From the NCBI RefSeq assembly GCF_001047135.2, contig NZ_DF968079.1, forward strand, positions 16,007 to 80,006: a stretch of 64,000 bases of DNA. The letters are read 5' to 3'. Below, one piece after another: positions 52,041-59,684 of the stretch (position 1 is its first letter; the number at the start of each line of letters is the position of its first letter). The notes beneath the pieces were generated by a model. That model had not been told where the DNA came from, made no database searches, and saw nothing but the letters and a program-made list of their open reading frames with translations. The stretch comes from Fructobacillus tropaeoli (GTDB lineage: Bacteria; Bacillota; Bacilli; Lactobacillales; Lactobacillaceae). The translations under genes were made by a program, and so were the position numbers.

Positions 52041-52919
52041 TTAAGTCAAACATGAAACCGCTTTAATGATATCACTGCTCGTTAAGACTGGCAACGCACC
52101 TGCCTGAATTAATTCATTTGGGCCGACCGACAGGGGCGCATTAATCGGACCAGGAACCGCTAAAACCTGTCGATTTTCTTGTAACGCTAAATTAGCAGTA
52201 ATCAGCGACCCGGAATGGTGCTTGGTCTCAATCACTAACGTGGCACTCGAAAGGCCCGCAATAATTCGATTGCGGTCTGGAAAGTGGCTTCTCAATGGCA
52301 AGGACCCTACTGGGTATTCCGACAACAATAACCCCTGCTGACCAACCTGGTCTTGCAGTAAACGGTGATTTGCTGGATATGCCCGGTCCAACCCTGTGCC
52401 AATGACCGCCACCGGAACACCACCATAATGAAAAGTCATCTGATGAGCCATCACATCAATCCCCTTCGCCAACCCCGAAACAACACTAATCCCTGTCTTG
52501 ACCACATCCGGCAACAATTGCCGTAGGGCCGCTAGCCCATAAGGACTGGCAGCCCTCGCCCCAACTACTGCCAGTGACGGCAGAGTCAGCGCCCGAAAAT
52601 CCCCCTGGTAAAAGAGGACTAATGGCGGCTGATAAATCTCTTTCAATCTCTTCGGATAGTCAGCATCAAAGTAGGTCAACCAGTCTCCTTGGTATGCTAA
52701 AGCTTTGTCCAATGACCATTCATAGCTCGCCTGAATCTGCCGATATGGTTGTGATCCAGGTTCCAATCCTAGAACAAGGGCCAACGTTAAAAAGGGCCAG
52801 GGATAGGGCCCCTGCTCTGGGTTGCCCTGCTGATTCAAAGCGGCAATGACCTTTGCTTCTTTAGCCTTACCTAATCCAGGCGTCAGGTGAAGAGCTAGCA
52901 AAAATTGATTCAAATTCAT
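52041..52919 (-). CDS. dprA: DNA-processing protein DprA/Smf
   Basis: A 292-residue DprA with the Rossmann core: VVGARAASPYG, VSGLAKGIDVMAHQ, IGTGLDRAYPANHRLL and LVIETKHHSGSLITA. It protects incoming single-stranded DNA and loads RecA in natural transformation. No C-terminal winged-helix domain is obvious. AAAGGAGAAACCG precedes the ATG. Lies before topA, the common Firmicutes order. Confidence 0.95.
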   Translation of the reverse strand: MNLNQFLLALHLTPGLGKAKEAKVIAALNQQGNPEQGPYPWPFLTLALVLGLEPGSQPYRQIQASYEWSLDKALAYQGDWLTYFDADYPKRLKEIYQPPLVLFYQGDFRALTLPSLAVVGARAASPYGLAALRQLLPDVVKTGISVVSGLAKGIDVMAHQMTFHYGGVPVAVIGTGLDRAYPANHRLLQDQVGQQGLLLSEYPVGSLPLRSHFPDRNRIIAGLSSATLVIETKHHSGSLITANLALQENRQVLAVPGPINAPLSVGPNELIQAGALPVLTSSDIIKAVSCLT

Positions 52920-53020
52920 CGGTTTCTCCTTTTTTCAGCATCATTAGACGGAAACAAGGAGGACAATGGTCATTCAAAGCCCCAAAATAATCTTAGCCAC
53001 CTCAATAAAAAAACAGGGTT

Positions 53021-54937
53021 TTAGCCCTGTCCTTCAACAATTTCACTTAATTCGGCCCAGCGTTCCATTTTCGCATCAAGGGCATCAGAGACCTCTTGCA
53101 ATTGGCTTTGAATTTCAGCGACCTTTTGGTAATCGGCACCATTGGCGGCCATTTGGTCATTAAAATCCTCTACTTGCGCTTCCAAATCAGCAATCTCATC
53201 CTCAATCGTTTCCCATTCACGCTTTTCCATGTAGGTTAACTTACGCTCTTTAGGCTTTTGTGCTGGTACTGATGGCTTTTCAGTTGCTGATTTTTCTTTT
53301 TTATCCAGACGACCTGTCCCAGCACTCTTTTCACCGGGTAAGACAACCTCATCCAAGTAAATTGAAAACTCGCCATTATATCGGTCAACTTGACCATTAC
53401 CAGACAAGTAGTAACCATAGTCGGCCACCTTGTCCAAAAAGTAACGATCGTGGGAAACCGTCACGACAGTTCCTGCAAAGCGGGCCAGGAAATTTTCCAA
53501 AACAGTTAAGGTGCCGATATCCAAATCGTTAGTTGGCTCATCCAGTAACAAAACGTTTGGTTCCTGCAAAAGAATCTTTAGTAGGTACAACCGGCGCTTT
53601 TCACCACCAGATAACTTACGCACCAAAGTTCCATGCATAAAGCTTGGGAAGAGAAACTGCTCTAGCAGGTCCTTGGCGGAAATAACGTTTCCATCGCGGT
53701 CCTTCACACTCGAAGCAACATCCGTTAGGTATTCGATCATCCGCTTATCGGCCGGGATTTCCTCCGTTACCTGCGTGTAATAGCCGATTCGCACCGTTTC
53801 CCCGATTTCTAATACCCCATCAGTCAATGGCAACCGACCGGCCAAAACATTCAAAAGAGAAGATTTTCCAACCCCATTCGGTCCGGTAATACCAATTCGG
53901 TCGCGCTGACCAAAACGCAATGACAGGTCCTTAAAAATCACCTGATTGCCAAAAGCCAAAGAGGCATGATCTAAGGCAATTACTTTCTTACCCAGACGCT
54001 GCTGGCCCAATGACACCTCAACGTCTTGGTCCGTACGCACATTCCCTAGCGAGTCCTCTAACTCCGCGAAGGCCTTTTCTCGGCCCTTTTGCTTCGTTGT
54101 CCGGGCTCGGGCTGATTTTTTCATCCAAACCAGTTCTTTTTCATAAAGCTTTTCGCGCTTATGTTCAGCAGCCGCCTCGTTTTCCTGGCGAATAGCCTTG
54201 CCCTCGACGTAATCTTGGTAGTTTCCTTGGTATTCATAGAGTTTCCCAAAGGAAAGCTCAAAAATTCGATTCGTTACTCGATCCAAGAAATAACGGTCGT
54301 GCGTAACCGTCAATAAGGCACCCTTATACTTGGCCAAATACTGCTCTAACCAGGCAATGGAATCAAAATCCAAGTGGTTGGTCGGCTCATCTAAAATCAG
54401 GAGATCCGGCTCTTGAATCAAAACCTGCGCTAAACCAACACGCTTTTTTTGACCACCCGACAGGCTAGCCACTTCTTGATTTAAATTCGTTAAATGTAAC
54501 TGCGTTAAAATAGTCTTAATCTGGGCCTCGATGGTCCAGGCATCATCCCGATCCATGGCAGCCTGGGCCTTTTCAAAGCGGCTGGCTGCCTTTGGATTTT
54601 CAGGATCTTGCGCCAGAAAATCTAAGGACTCCTGGTAAGCCCGAATTGTTTGAAAAACAGGCTGGTCCCCAGCATAAATCGCATCTAGGACCTGCATGTG
54701 TCCAGCCAAATCAGGATCTTGTTCCAAGTATCCAACGCGATAATCATTTTGGGTCGAAATTGTTCCATGATCAGCCGGTTGTTTACCGGAAAGGGCATTT
54801 AACAGGGTCGTTTTCCCAGAACCATTGACCCCTACTAGACCAACACGATCACCCTGGGTAATCAAAAAGGAAAGGTCATCAAAGAGGACCTTTTCGCCGT
54901 ATACAGACGTTAAGTTTTCTACTCTAAATTGTTTCAT
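53021..54937 (-). CDS. ABC-F family ATPase (Uup/YfmR type with C-terminal coiled coil)
   Basis: A 638-residue soluble protein with two ATPase domains. First: GVNGSGKTTLL, LSGGQKKR, LILDEPTNHLDF. Second: GPNGVGKSSLL, LSGGEKRR, LLLDEPTNDLD. Residues 560-638 are a coiled coil (EDEIADLEAQVEDF), the Uup/YfmR hallmark that binds nucleic acid. ABC-F proteins act on stalled ribosomes. The start at 54937 is the first ATG with the conserved QFRVENLT. A TATAAT lies only 12 bases upstream, so the message would have almost no leader. Confidence 0.92.
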   Translation of the reverse strand: MKQFRVENLTSVYGEKVLFDDLSFLITQGDRVGLVGVNGSGKTTLLNALSGKQPADHGTISTQNDYRVGYLEQDPDLAGHMQVLDAIYAGDQPVFQTIRAYQESLDFLAQDPENPKAASRFEKAQAAMDRDDAWTIEAQIKTILTQLHLTNLNQEVASLSGGQKKRVGLAQVLIQEPDLLILDEPTNHLDFDSIAWLEQYLAKYKGALLTVTHDRYFLDRVTNRIFELSFGKLYEYQGNYQDYVEGKAIRQENEAAAEHKREKLYEKELVWMKKSARARTTKQKGREKAFAELEDSLGNVRTDQDVEVSLGQQRLGKKVIALDHASLAFGNQVIFKDLSLRFGQRDRIGITGPNGVGKSSLLNVLAGRLPLTDGVLEIGETVRIGYYTQVTEEIPADKRMIEYLTDVASSVKDRDGNVISAKDLLEQFLFPSFMHGTLVRKLSGGEKRRLYLLKILLQEPNVLLLDEPTNDLDIGTLTVLENFLARFAGTVVTVSHDRYFLDKVADYGYYLSGNGQVDRYNGEFSIYLDEVVLPGEKSAGTGRLDKKEKSATEKPSVPAQKPKERKLTYMEKREWETIEDEIADLEAQVEDFNDQMAANGADYQKVAEIQSQLQEVSDALDAKMERWAELSEIVEGQG

Positions 54938-54983
54938 GTCTTCTATTATACTCGAATCAAGAACCCTTTTTCTGGAATATTCG

Positions 54984-54992
54984 TGATAAAAT
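54984..54992 (+). promoter_or_regulatory. Extended -10 promoter of the amidase gene
   Basis: TGATAAAAT (TG at 54984-54985, TAAAAT at 54987-54992) on the plus strand, 33 bases before the ATG, with no clear -35. It faces the divergent ABC-F promoter. Confidence 0.45.
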
Positions 54993-55024
54993 AAACAGAA
55001 GTATATGAAGAATAGGCCGGATTG

Positions 55025-55903
55025 ATGTTTCATTTAATAAATTGGATTAAACAAAATAAAATCGGAGCCATCATCGTTGGCGTCTTCACCTTCGCGACCA
55101 TGATTCTCATCATCTCGCTGGCGCAACAAAACCAACTGACGACTCGTCCAGACCAAGTTCCCTTACGAACGGGTCCGGGACTGAACTACAAACAAATCAC
55201 CAAGTTGAAGGCCGGCACCAAACTGACTGTCGTTGCTAAAAACAATGGTTGGTGGCAGGTTAAGCGTGATAATAATCAAAAAGTGGGTTGGGTTGCTTCT
55301 TGGGTTGCTAATAACACTAAATTGAAAACTGCTACCCAGTTGTCTGAAGCAACCATCGTCTTAGACCCCGGTCACGGTGGTTCCGATACCGGTGCGATTT
55401 CAACGGATGGCAAGCATTATGAAAAGACCTACACCCTGAAAACAGCGTTGGCGACCGAAAAAGTTCTGACCGATGCCGGTGCGCGGGTCATCATGGTCCG
55501 CACCAAGGATGTCGTTGTTCCCTTACTTTACATCCCCCGCAAGGCCGAAAAGTATAACGCCGATGCCCAGATTTCCTTCCACTTCGACTCCTCAGAGTCG
55601 AACAACAGTGCTTCTGGCGTTTCCCAGTATTATTATAATGACAATTCACAATCACTCGCCCAAGCTTTAAACGGCTCACTGAATAACCTCCCACTTGAAA
55701 ATCGCGGTTACGAAACGATGCCTTACCTCGTGATTAAAGACGTCACCAGACCCGCCGTCTTACTCGAGAATGGTTTCATTAATTCAGACCATGACTTCTC
55801 TTACATTCGTCAAAGTTCCTATCAGCAAAAGATTGCTCGCGATGTCAAATCAGGTTTGGTTGCCTATCTAAACAACCTATACCCAAACAATAATGGACAA
55901 TAA
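55025..55903 (+). CDS. N-acetylmuramoyl-L-alanine amidase with SH3b domain
   Basis: A 292-residue cell-wall hydrolase. One N-terminal membrane segment (about residues 14-34) anchors or exports it. Residues 40-95 form a bacterial SH3 domain (VPLRTGPGLNYKQITKL, WWQVKRDN, GWVASWV). The Amidase_3 domain follows: VLDPGHGGSDTGA (Zn His), YEKTYTL (Zn Glu), QISFHFDSS (Zn His) and VLLENGFI (catalytic Glu). Divergent from the ABC-F gene. A weak ribosome site precedes the ATG. Confidence 0.93.
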   Translation: MFHLINWIKQNKIGAIIVGVFTFATMILIISLAQQNQLTTRPDQVPLRTGPGLNYKQITKLKAGTKLTVVAKNNGWWQVKRDNNQKVGWVASWVANNTKLKTATQLSEATIVLDPGHGGSDTGAISTDGKHYEKTYTLKTALATEKVLTDAGARVIMVRTKDVVVPLLYIPRKAEKYNADAQISFHFDSSESNNSASGVSQYYYNDNSQSLAQALNGSLNNLPLENRGYETMPYLVIKDVTRPAVLLENGFINSDHDFSYIRQSSYQQKIARDVKSGLVAYLNNLYPNNNGQ

Positions 55904-55907
55904 AGCA

Positions 55908-55955
55908 AAGACTCCGCTCTCCCTATCAACCGATAAGGAAAACGGAGTCTTTTTT
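55908..55955 (+). terminator. Terminator after the amidase gene
   Basis: AAGACTCCG pairs with CGGAGTCTT, with an inner CTATC/GATAAG helix, then a T-run. Confidence 0.88.
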
Positions 55956-56006
55956 CTGCCGATAATACTGTCGAACGGCTAGTCAGTAAAGCTAAGTTTT
56001 GAGCAT

Positions 56007-56067
56007 AAAAAAAACAGCACTCCGAAGAGTGCCGGGTAGGTAGATAGATAAACTACCTCAGTTGGTT
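56007..56067 (-). ncRNA. Candidate small RNA of about 60 nt
   Basis: A complete transcription unit without a protein frame. A promoter at 56074-56102 predicts a start near 56067. The RNA would contain AGGTAG pairing with CTACCT around a loop, then a very stable GCACTC-TTCG-GAGTGC hairpin (56017-56032) and eight Ts (56007-56014). It lies on the minus strand, 240 bases past the end of the dehydroquinase-like gene. I do not recognise the family. Confidence 0.5.
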
Positions 56068-56073
56068 AACAAT

Positions 56074-56102
56074 AGTATAACATCACTAACTTTGTTAGGC
56101 AA
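56074..56102 (-). promoter_or_regulatory. Promoter of the candidate small RNA
   Basis: TTGCCT (56097-56102), exactly 17 bases of spacer and TATACT (56074-56079) on the minus strand. Confidence 0.6.
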
Positions 56103-56173
56103 GCTCCTATCTCTTAAACGAGTTTTTCTAATCCATGCAGATTTATTTTATATCATAGGCAATCGAGCACTTC

Positions 56174-56200
56174 TGCATTCAACGTTTGCTGTTCAATGCA
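56174..56200. repeat. Inverted repeat in the 56103-56296 intergenic stretch
   Basis: TGCATTCAAC (56174-56183) and GTTCAATGCA (56191-56200) are complementary with one mismatch around a seven-base loop. No T-run follows on either strand. The rest of 56103-56296 is AT-rich and holds no gene I can support. Confidence 0.5.
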
Positions 56201-56296
56201 TTCTGATTCCCAAAATTATCGACAAGTAGCATCGCACAATTCGCACAAATTGTTGAAAAAATCTAAACAAACATCAGTTCATAGATACAGTAACAA

Positions 56297-57190
56297 TTAC
56301 GCCCAACCTAATTCACTAATCGTACTTTTAATCAACGGTGTCTGCCAATTTTCCCCTAAGGCTAAGGTGACGAGGGCAGATTGAAAAACAAGCCAAGATT
56401 CAATTTGATCCTTCGAAAGGATACCGGTAACCGTTAACACAAGAGCAGTTTCGCCGGCTCGATCAGCCAAACCGGCTAAAATTAATTCAAAATCAGCTAA
56501 GTCAATTTCAGCTAGTCGATCAGCTGCAACCTGCAAATTCACCACATCCGGATTCTTGGTCAACAAAGCAGAGAAAGCCGCTCGAATTGTTTCTGGCGTC
56601 AAATCATCAATTATTCCCGTTCGAATAACCGGAACAGCCACTTTCTCGGCGACGGCTATGACCTTTTCCTGCAAATTTTCATCCAGTTCCTCTGGCAAGT
56701 AGACTCCGGCAAAACGGTCTGCTCCGGCTTGCAATGCCGTGGCTAAGAAATAAGCCTGGTCAGCCGGCGCTAGTTCTCCCTGACCACCGGCCTCTTTCGT
56801 CGTATAAGCCAGCAAAACCAAGTGATCTCCTGCTGTTTGAAGAGCGTTGTCCACTAATTCCTTGACAATTTGCTGGTGCATAGCCGGCCAATTAGATAGA
56901 AATTCTTGGTGAGCCTGGTCCAATTCTGCCTTCATTACGGCTTTTTTCATCGCGGAAGCGTCTCTTTCTTCAACCGCCTGCGCACCACCGGCCTTAACCT
57001 GGTCCCAAATGACTTCTTTGGAAAACTCATCCACAATGGCATCAGCTTGCCAGATAACAGCATCTGGATTCTTCTGGTCTAACGCCTGCTTGAAGGGGGT
57101 AAATTTATCGGCCGGCCCCAATGCCATCGGAACGGCTAAGGCTGACTGGGCAATTGGCTTTTTCTGTTCAAATAATTCTGTAATTTTCAT
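56297..57190 (-). CDS. Divergent type I 3-dehydroquinase-like protein of unknown function
   Basis: A 297-residue protein whose segments line up in order with AroD-type dehydroquinases: AVPMALG near the N-terminus, NPDAVIWQAD where AroD has DIVEWRAD, YTTKEAGGQGELA where AroD has RTKKEGGE, and SALVTLALGENWQTP where AroD has SALTFG. The catalytic positions look lost: Glu and Arg of EWR are Ile and Gln, and no His or Schiff-base Lys is found in the expected strands. A helical insertion lies around residues 70-120. It may be a non-catalytic or repurposed TIM-barrel protein. The ribosome site is weak. Confidence 0.55.
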   Translation of the reverse strand: MKITELFEQKKPIAQSALAVPMALGPADKFTPFKQALDQKNPDAVIWQADAIVDEFSKEVIWDQVKAGGAQAVEERDASAMKKAVMKAELDQAHQEFLSNWPAMHQQIVKELVDNALQTAGDHLVLLAYTTKEAGGQGELAPADQAYFLATALQAGADRFAGVYLPEELDENLQEKVIAVAEKVAVPVIRTGIIDDLTPETIRAAFSALLTKNPDVVNLQVAADRLAEIDLADFELILAGLADRAGETALVLTVTGILSKDQIESWLVFQSALVTLALGENWQTPLIKSTISELGWA

Positions 57191-57204
57191 AGTCTAATAA
57201 TCCG

Positions 57205-57235
57205 AAAGCCAGCTGGATGAGCAGCTGGCTTTTTT
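57205..57235 (+). terminator. Strong hairpin between lacX and the dehydroquinase-like gene
   Basis: AAAGCCAGCTG pairs exactly with CAGCTGGCTTT around a six-base loop. The long T-run is on the plus strand, although both flanking genes are on the minus strand, where only three Ts follow. It may still end the lacX transcript weakly. Confidence 0.65.
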
Positions 57236-57264
57236 CTTTCATTGATTGATTTAAAATATTTTGC

Positions 57265-58140
57265 TTAAAAGAAATTCATCGAGTAGGAACCGTTAAAGGT
57301 ATCACCCGCTGCAAGGACGTTCACACCAAACTTTTCCTTAAAGTTACCGGTGGCATCAACCGTATCGGCAATCCCCCACCAAGGTTCAACGGCAATAAAC
57401 GGCGCATCCTTCCCGGCTGGTGTCCAAACACCAACAAACTGGGCATTATCAATCGTCATTTCCATGCCATGCTGGTTCGCTAGCCGAGCCAACAAGAAGG
57501 TTGTCTTCTGGCGATCGAGCTTCAAAATAATGGCATCATCATGATAGTCTTCTTGACGCAGACGCAATGGAATATTGGAAGAGAATGGCGTTGGCACATT
57601 TGGATTCGAATAAGGTCCAACCAAGCGAATTCGATCGTAAACCTTTTCGGGGGTCACAGACAAATAGTAATCCGAAAATTTACCACCATCAAGTGGGAGG
57701 TTAAAGGCCGGATGCCCTCCAACGGAGAAGAACAGTGAATCATGACTCGCTGGATTTTTAACCTCGTACTCAACTTTCAATGATGAACCATTCAGGGTAA
57801 AGATAACATCAAAAATAAAGGCGAACGGATAAATTCGCCGTGTCGATTCGGAATCCTCCAACCGCAAACGAACAGCGTCATCCTGCTCACTGACAATCAA
57901 AAAATCCATATTTCGAGCAAAACCATGCTGGTTCATATAATAAGTTTGACCAGCCAGTTCATACTGATCACCTTGAAGGCGACCAACAATAGGAAAAAGG
58001 TTAGGCGCATGCCGACCCCAATACATGGGATCCCCATACCAGATATACTCTAGTTCGGCTTCCTTATTCCACGCTGAAATCAGCTCCGCACCATGCTCGC
58101 TGATTTGTACCTTTAATTTGTCATTCTCCAGAATTATCAT
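57265..58140 (-). CDS. LacX-type aldose 1-epimerase family protein
   Basis: A 291-residue galactose-mutarotase-fold protein of the LacX group. Conserved residues appear in MNQHGFARNM (His), FSVGGHPAFNLPL (His) and FIAVEPWWGIAD (Glu). LFPIVGRLQGDQY near residue 48 is typical of this subfamily. It probably interconverts sugar anomers, but the preferred sugar is not visible. No sugar operon is next to it. Confidence 0.88.
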   Translation of the reverse strand: MIILENDKLKVQISEHGAELISAWNKEAELEYIWYGDPMYWGRHAPNLFPIVGRLQGDQYELAGQTYYMNQHGFARNMDFLIVSEQDDAVRLRLEDSESTRRIYPFAFIFDVIFTLNGSSLKVEYEVKNPASHDSLFFSVGGHPAFNLPLDGGKFSDYYLSVTPEKVYDRIRLVGPYSNPNVPTPFSSNIPLRLRQEDYHDDAIILKLDRQKTTFLLARLANQHGMEMTIDNAQFVGVWTPAGKDAPFIAVEPWWGIADTVDATGNFKEKFGVNVLAAGDTFNGSYSMNFF

Positions 58141-58215
58141 AACTTTATTTTACTATCTATTCTTAAGAATGACAATTTAATTGGCCCGCACTTTAAAAAA
58201 ACTGTTGGATAAAAA

Positions 58216-59163
58216 TCATCCCCCTCTTTTTGTGTGTCCTTCACCCGCTTTTTTGGCCCGTGGAAAGAAATTTTGATACGAATCCTGGAGCATCGCTTTC
58301 GAAACATGAGTATAGATTTGAGTCGTTGAAAGATTTGCGTGTCCCAATAGTTCCTGAACAGTCCGCATATCTGCTCCTCGGTTTAACAAAGCAGTCGCAA
58401 AGCTATGCCGTAGCATGTGCGGATGAATCTTACCCGTTAGGGTCGTTTTTTGCATCAACTGGTTGAGAATATAAGTCACACCGGCAGTAGTGATTGGGCC
58501 ACCATTGGCATTTAAGAAGACGACATCTTTTTGATCTAAACGGTGACTTTTAGCCATTAACATCGGCCGGCAATTGTCTAAATAGTCTTCCAAGGCTTTC
58601 TTGGCATATGAACCAAAAGGCACAAAACGGTCCTTATTCCCTTTTCCGTGAATCAGCACCAGACGCTGATTTAAATCAATTTGGTCCAATGTCAGTCCCG
58701 CAAATTCAGAAACTCGGGTTCCTGTGGCGAATAAGAATTCCAACAAAGAGGCATCTCGGCGCCAGAGGGGATGGTCATTTTGGTCATAGGCAACCTGAAA
58801 GAGTTCCAGCATCTCATTATCATAAAAAAATTCCGGTAAATGTGCCTGGTGCTTCCGCAGCGCCACCCCATCAAAGGGATTATCAACGGCTAAATTCTCA
58901 CTCACCAAATAAGCATAGAAATTTTTCAGACTCGAAACCTTACGGGCAATCGTTGTTCGCGCGAGCATTTGATCATAAAGACTGGCTAAGTAAACTCGAA
59001 CATCTAAGCTTTTAATGCTGGTAAAGCCAGTGAAGCCCCCATTATCGGTCAAATAGTTCACAAATTCGTCAATATCGGTTCGATACGCTTTCACAGTTTG
59101 AAGCGAATAACCACGTTCTGCCCGCAAGTATTGTTGGTATTGTTGTACAGCATTGATTTCCAT
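58216..59163 (-). CDS. Tyrosine recombinase of the XerC/XerD type
   Basis: A 315-residue recombinase. The N-terminal SAM-like domain covers about residues 1-90. The catalytic set is complete: Arg in ATGTRVSEFAGL, Lys in HGKGNKDR, His and Arg in MLRHSFATALL, His in LLGHANLSTTQ and Tyr in IYTHV. Length and motifs fit chromosome-dimer resolution (Xer at dif) rather than a phage integrase; no phage genes are near. TATAAT lies six bases upstream of the ATG, so the message may be leaderless. XerC versus XerD cannot be settled here. Confidence 0.9.
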   Translation of the reverse strand: MEINAVQQYQQYLRAERGYSLQTVKAYRTDIDEFVNYLTDNGGFTGFTSIKSLDVRVYLASLYDQMLARTTIARKVSSLKNFYAYLVSENLAVDNPFDGVALRKHQAHLPEFFYDNEMLELFQVAYDQNDHPLWRRDASLLEFLFATGTRVSEFAGLTLDQIDLNQRLVLIHGKGNKDRFVPFGSYAKKALEDYLDNCRPMLMAKSHRLDQKDVVFLNANGGPITTAGVTYILNQLMQKTTLTGKIHPHMLRHSFATALLNRGADMRTVQELLGHANLSTTQIYTHVSKAMLQDSYQNFFPRAKKAGEGHTKRGG

Positions 59164-59302
59164 ATTTCCATTATACAAAGACAAATATTAAGAAGAACTT
59201 AAGATAGTTAGGATTCCACTAACCTTGACCTATGTGACAGTAATTAGACGAATGGCATTGTATAGTAATACTAATTACAGAAACGATACGGAGGATTTCG
59301 TC

Positions 59303-59563
59303 ATGAATCTACCAGTTAATTCGACCAGAAGTTATTTACGCCACATTTTTGGGTTGAAGCGGGTCAAGGTCAATGCCTTCTTCTTGAGCATCCGTGATAA
59401 CATTTTAAATCACCGTGACCAACGAGAAGCATGGAAAAACGGGACGGCCTTCACACCGACCCATCATGAGGCCAAAGATTTACTCAATAAGCGGGTTGTT
59501 GCTGAAAACGACCGCTACTCTTATGGTCGACGCGCTCACCGTCAACACAATGATTTTAACTAA
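59303..59563 (+). CDS. Small basic protein of unknown function
   Basis: An 86-residue protein rich in Arg, His, Lys and Asn with no membrane segment. The N-terminal half is likely helical (SYLRHIFGLKRVKVNAFFLS), and the C-terminal half has VAENDRYSYGRRAHR. I do not recognise a family. A good GGAGG site lies eight bases before the ATG, and a perfect terminator follows, so it is probably real. It is divergent from the Xer gene. Nucleic-acid binding is a guess from composition. Confidence 0.6.
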   Translation: MNLPVNSTRSYLRHIFGLKRVKVNAFFLSIRDNILNHRDQREAWKNGTAFTPTHHEAKDLLNKRVVAENDRYSYGRRAHRQHNDFN

Positions 59564-59571
59564 TACGCATG

Positions 59572-59600
59572 AAAGGCCCACTGCAAAGTGGGCCTTTTTC
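59572..59600 (+). terminator. Terminator after the small basic protein gene
   Basis: AAAGGCCCACT pairs exactly with AGTGGGCCTTT around a four-base loop, then Ts. Confidence 0.93.
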
Positions 59601-59636
59601 TTATCATCATTTACCATGCCAAATATCAACGCCAAC

Positions 59637-59679
59637 AAAAAATGAGCCCAAACCAAACCTGGTCGAGGACTCATTTTTT
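59637..59679 (-). terminator. Terminator after the UPF0210 gene
   Basis: AAAAAATGAG pairs with CTCATTTTTT on the minus strand, with a partly paired interior, five bases past the stop codon. Confidence 0.85.
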
Positions 59680-59684
59680 CTTTT

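Noticed and set aside
58216-59163. Tyrosine recombinase considered as a phage or island integrase
   Set aside because: Length and motifs fit chromosomal Xer. No phage genes, excisionase or tRNA attachment site are nearby.
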